Origin: Flectonema sp. DT1601
Taxonomy: Eukaryota; Euglenozoa; Diplonemea; Diplonemida; Diplonemidae
Direction of reading: 5' to 3'
DNA: 64,000 bases
NCBI GenBank assembly: GCA_964019425.1
Contig: OZ025791.1
Coordinates: 782,501-846,500, forward strand
Shown: positions 62,831 through 64,000 of the stretch, one piece after another
How positions within the stretch are numbered: the stretch's first letter is position 1
How the letters are laid out: every line of letters starts with the position of its first letter
Made by a program: the position numbers and the translations under genes
Notes under the pieces: model-generated
Seen by the model: only the letters and a program-made list of their open reading frames with translations
Told to the model about the DNA's origin: nothing
Databases searched by the model: none

Positions 62831-64000
62831 ATGTCTTGGAATCAACAACCGGGACCTGTAAGAGGTCCCGTAAATATGGGCTCACAACAACAACAGCAGC
62901 AACCTGGTAGTTTGTGCATGTGCTGTGACGGCGATCAACAAAATCAACGTCAGGGTTGCTGTGATAATAATGATCAACAACAAAGTCAGTGTTGTCAACC
63001 TGGTGAAGAAGGTAGTATGATGGATTCTTGTGGGTTGGTTATGATTTGTTTGTTGTTTGCTTTCGCAATCGCAGGACTTGGCGCAGCTATCGGATCGTAT
63101 GATCGGAATGACAGCATGACCAAGAAAATGAGTGGAAATAATTTAGATATCAATAATGCTTATGAAATGCAAGATGCTATTATTGCGAACGGTATTCCAC
63201 TCAATGTGTTGCAGGAGAAGCGTCAGCAGTACCTTGACTTGGCAAGAAAAATTGAAGCGGCGATTAAGAATCAGGTTGAAACTTTTGATATCGCAACACC
63301 ATCTCCTCCAACTCCAGCACCTCCAACATTGGTACCGACCGCAGTGCCGACGAATGCTCCGCCTACAATTGTGCCAACTGCTGTGCCGACGAATGCTCCG
63401 CCGACTGATATTCCGCCTACAATTGCTCCAACAGCAGTGCCAACGAATGCTCCTCCAACTAACCCTCCAAACACTGATTCTCCTCCTACAGCTGAGCCGA
63501 CTAATGCTCCAGCTACTCCGACCCCAACTGAGATGTGTTCTTATTGTATGCAGGTTTGTACTACACCTGCCCCGCCTACACTTGTTCCAACACCATTGCC
63601 AGATACTGATGCCCCACCTACTGCGGAGCCGACAGCTGTGCCGACTGCGGTTCCGACTGCGGTTCCAACTGCAGTTCCAACAGCCGTGCCTACGGCAGTT
63701 CCAACTGCTGTTCCAACTGATACTCCAGTTGCTAATAGACTTATGAAACTACTTCAGGCTGATACTCCCACTCCTCATTCTCAATATTGTGATGCTGTCG
63801 AGGTCATGGGAACTGGTTCTGACATGTGTCGCAACAGCTTCGATGCAAATTTCCTGATGTACTTTGCCGCACGTTCGCATACCTTCAGAGTCATGTTGTA
63901 CTTCCTCGCTGCTCTATTTCTTCTACTTCACTTAACATATTACGGCTTTGTTAAGATGTCTATAACTGAAATGACCTGGGCATACGGCACTAGTGAATTT
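62831..64000 (+). CDS. Pro/Thr-rich two-helix membrane protein, partial (390 codons, runs off the window)
   Basis: From the ATG at 62831 the frame is open to the last base. Layout: Gln- and Cys-rich head (residues 1-65, with CMCCDGDQQ, QGCCDNN and QCCQPGEEG); first hydrophobic helix at about 66-88 (CGLVMICLLFAFAIAGLGAA); a charged helical segment; Pro/Thr repeats from about 156 to 300 built from PTAVPTNAPPT and TAVPTAVPTAVP units, broken by EMCSYCMQVC; a Cys-containing segment; and a second helix near 352-374 (MLYFLAALFLLLHLTYYGFV). The stalk closely resembles the one in exon 2 of the giant protein, suggesting related surface architecture. There is no cleavable signal peptide; the first helix probably acts as a signal anchor. 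The C-terminus is unknown. Confidence 0.88.
   Translation, partial: MSWNQQPGPVRGPVNMGSQQQQQQPGSLCMCCDGDQQNQRQGCCDNNDQQQSQCCQPGEEGSMMDSCGLVMICLLFAFAIAGLGAAIGSYDRNDSMTKKMSGNNLDINNAYEMQDAIIANGIPLNVLQEKRQQYLDLARKIEAAIKNQVETFDIATPSPPTPAPPTLVPTAVPTNAPPTIVPTAVPTNAPPTDIPPTIAPTAVPTNAPPTNPPNTDSPPTAEPTNAPATPTPTEMCSYCMQVCTTPAPPTLVPTPLPDTDAPPTAEPTAVPTAVPTAVPTAVPTAVPTAVPTAVPTDTPVANRLMKLLQADTPTPHSQYCDAVEVMGTGSDMCRNSFDANFLMYFAARSHTFRVMLYFLAALFLLLHLTYYGFVKMSITEMTWAYGTSEF
63295..63725 (+). repeat. coding Pro/Thr repeats (PTxxP units)
   Basis: Imperfect repeats of 15-36 bases encode PPTxxPTAVPTNA and, near the end, tandem PTAV units (63630-63715). The opposite strand gives a Gly/Val-rich phantom frame. Pro/Thr stalks of this kind are extended and usually O-glycosylated. 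Confidence 0.9.

Noticed and set aside
63156-63746. 196-codon Leu/Arg/Gln-rich plus-strand frame, and a Gly/Val-rich minus frame
   Set aside because: Both are shifted readings of the Pro/Thr repeats of the gene that starts at 62831.

Overview
The window looks like nuclear DNA from a unicellular eukaryote that I cannot name. Non-coding DNA is AT-rich and full of A and T runs. Genes use the standard code (TAA, TAG and TGA all end reading frames). Several genes are split by short GT-AG introns, roughly 45-145 bases, with T-rich or A-rich 3' ends; two introns carry TACTAAC. A fragment of small-subunit rRNA at 28.3-28.6 kb ends in a perfect helix-45 stem, but I would not fix a lineage from it.

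Layout. 0-9 kb holds a spliced 32-residue membrane micropeptide, a PAXX/XRCC4-like DNA-repair candidate, an unknown basic protein, a polytopic class 3 lipase, a small antisense gene and a poly-Q RRM protein. 11.8-14.7 kb is a mosaic tandem array of eleven ~103-base cores separated by two kinds of spacer. At 14.9 kb lies a TRF4-like nucleotidyltransferase homologue that has lost two catalytic aspartates. 17.9-23.3 kb has small split genes, an antisense large-subunit rRNA fragment, an EAPP-family protein and a Ser-rich protein with PP1-docking-like motifs. 23-39 kb first appears empty, but on reading it contains candidate small genes on both strands and an insertion of duplicated SSU rRNA end flanked by 23-base direct repeats.

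39.8-55.4 kb is one giant gene of 5,149 residues: signal peptide, Ser-rich repeats, a long Cys-containing ectodomain, a Pro run, and, across a 105-base intron, a Pro/Thr stalk ending in a GPI-signal-like hydrophobic tail. After it come small split genes (56.9-59.2 kb), an Ala/Arg/His-rich coiled-coil protein with a single lysine, and at the right edge a second Pro/Thr-rich membrane protein that runs out of the window. The two Pro/Thr-rich proteins suggest a cell-surface theme for the right half.

Limits. Large single-exon genes are secure. Split small genes are my own readings from splice signals and phase; those scored below 0.5 are hypotheses, because purine-rich strands give protein-like readings by chance.
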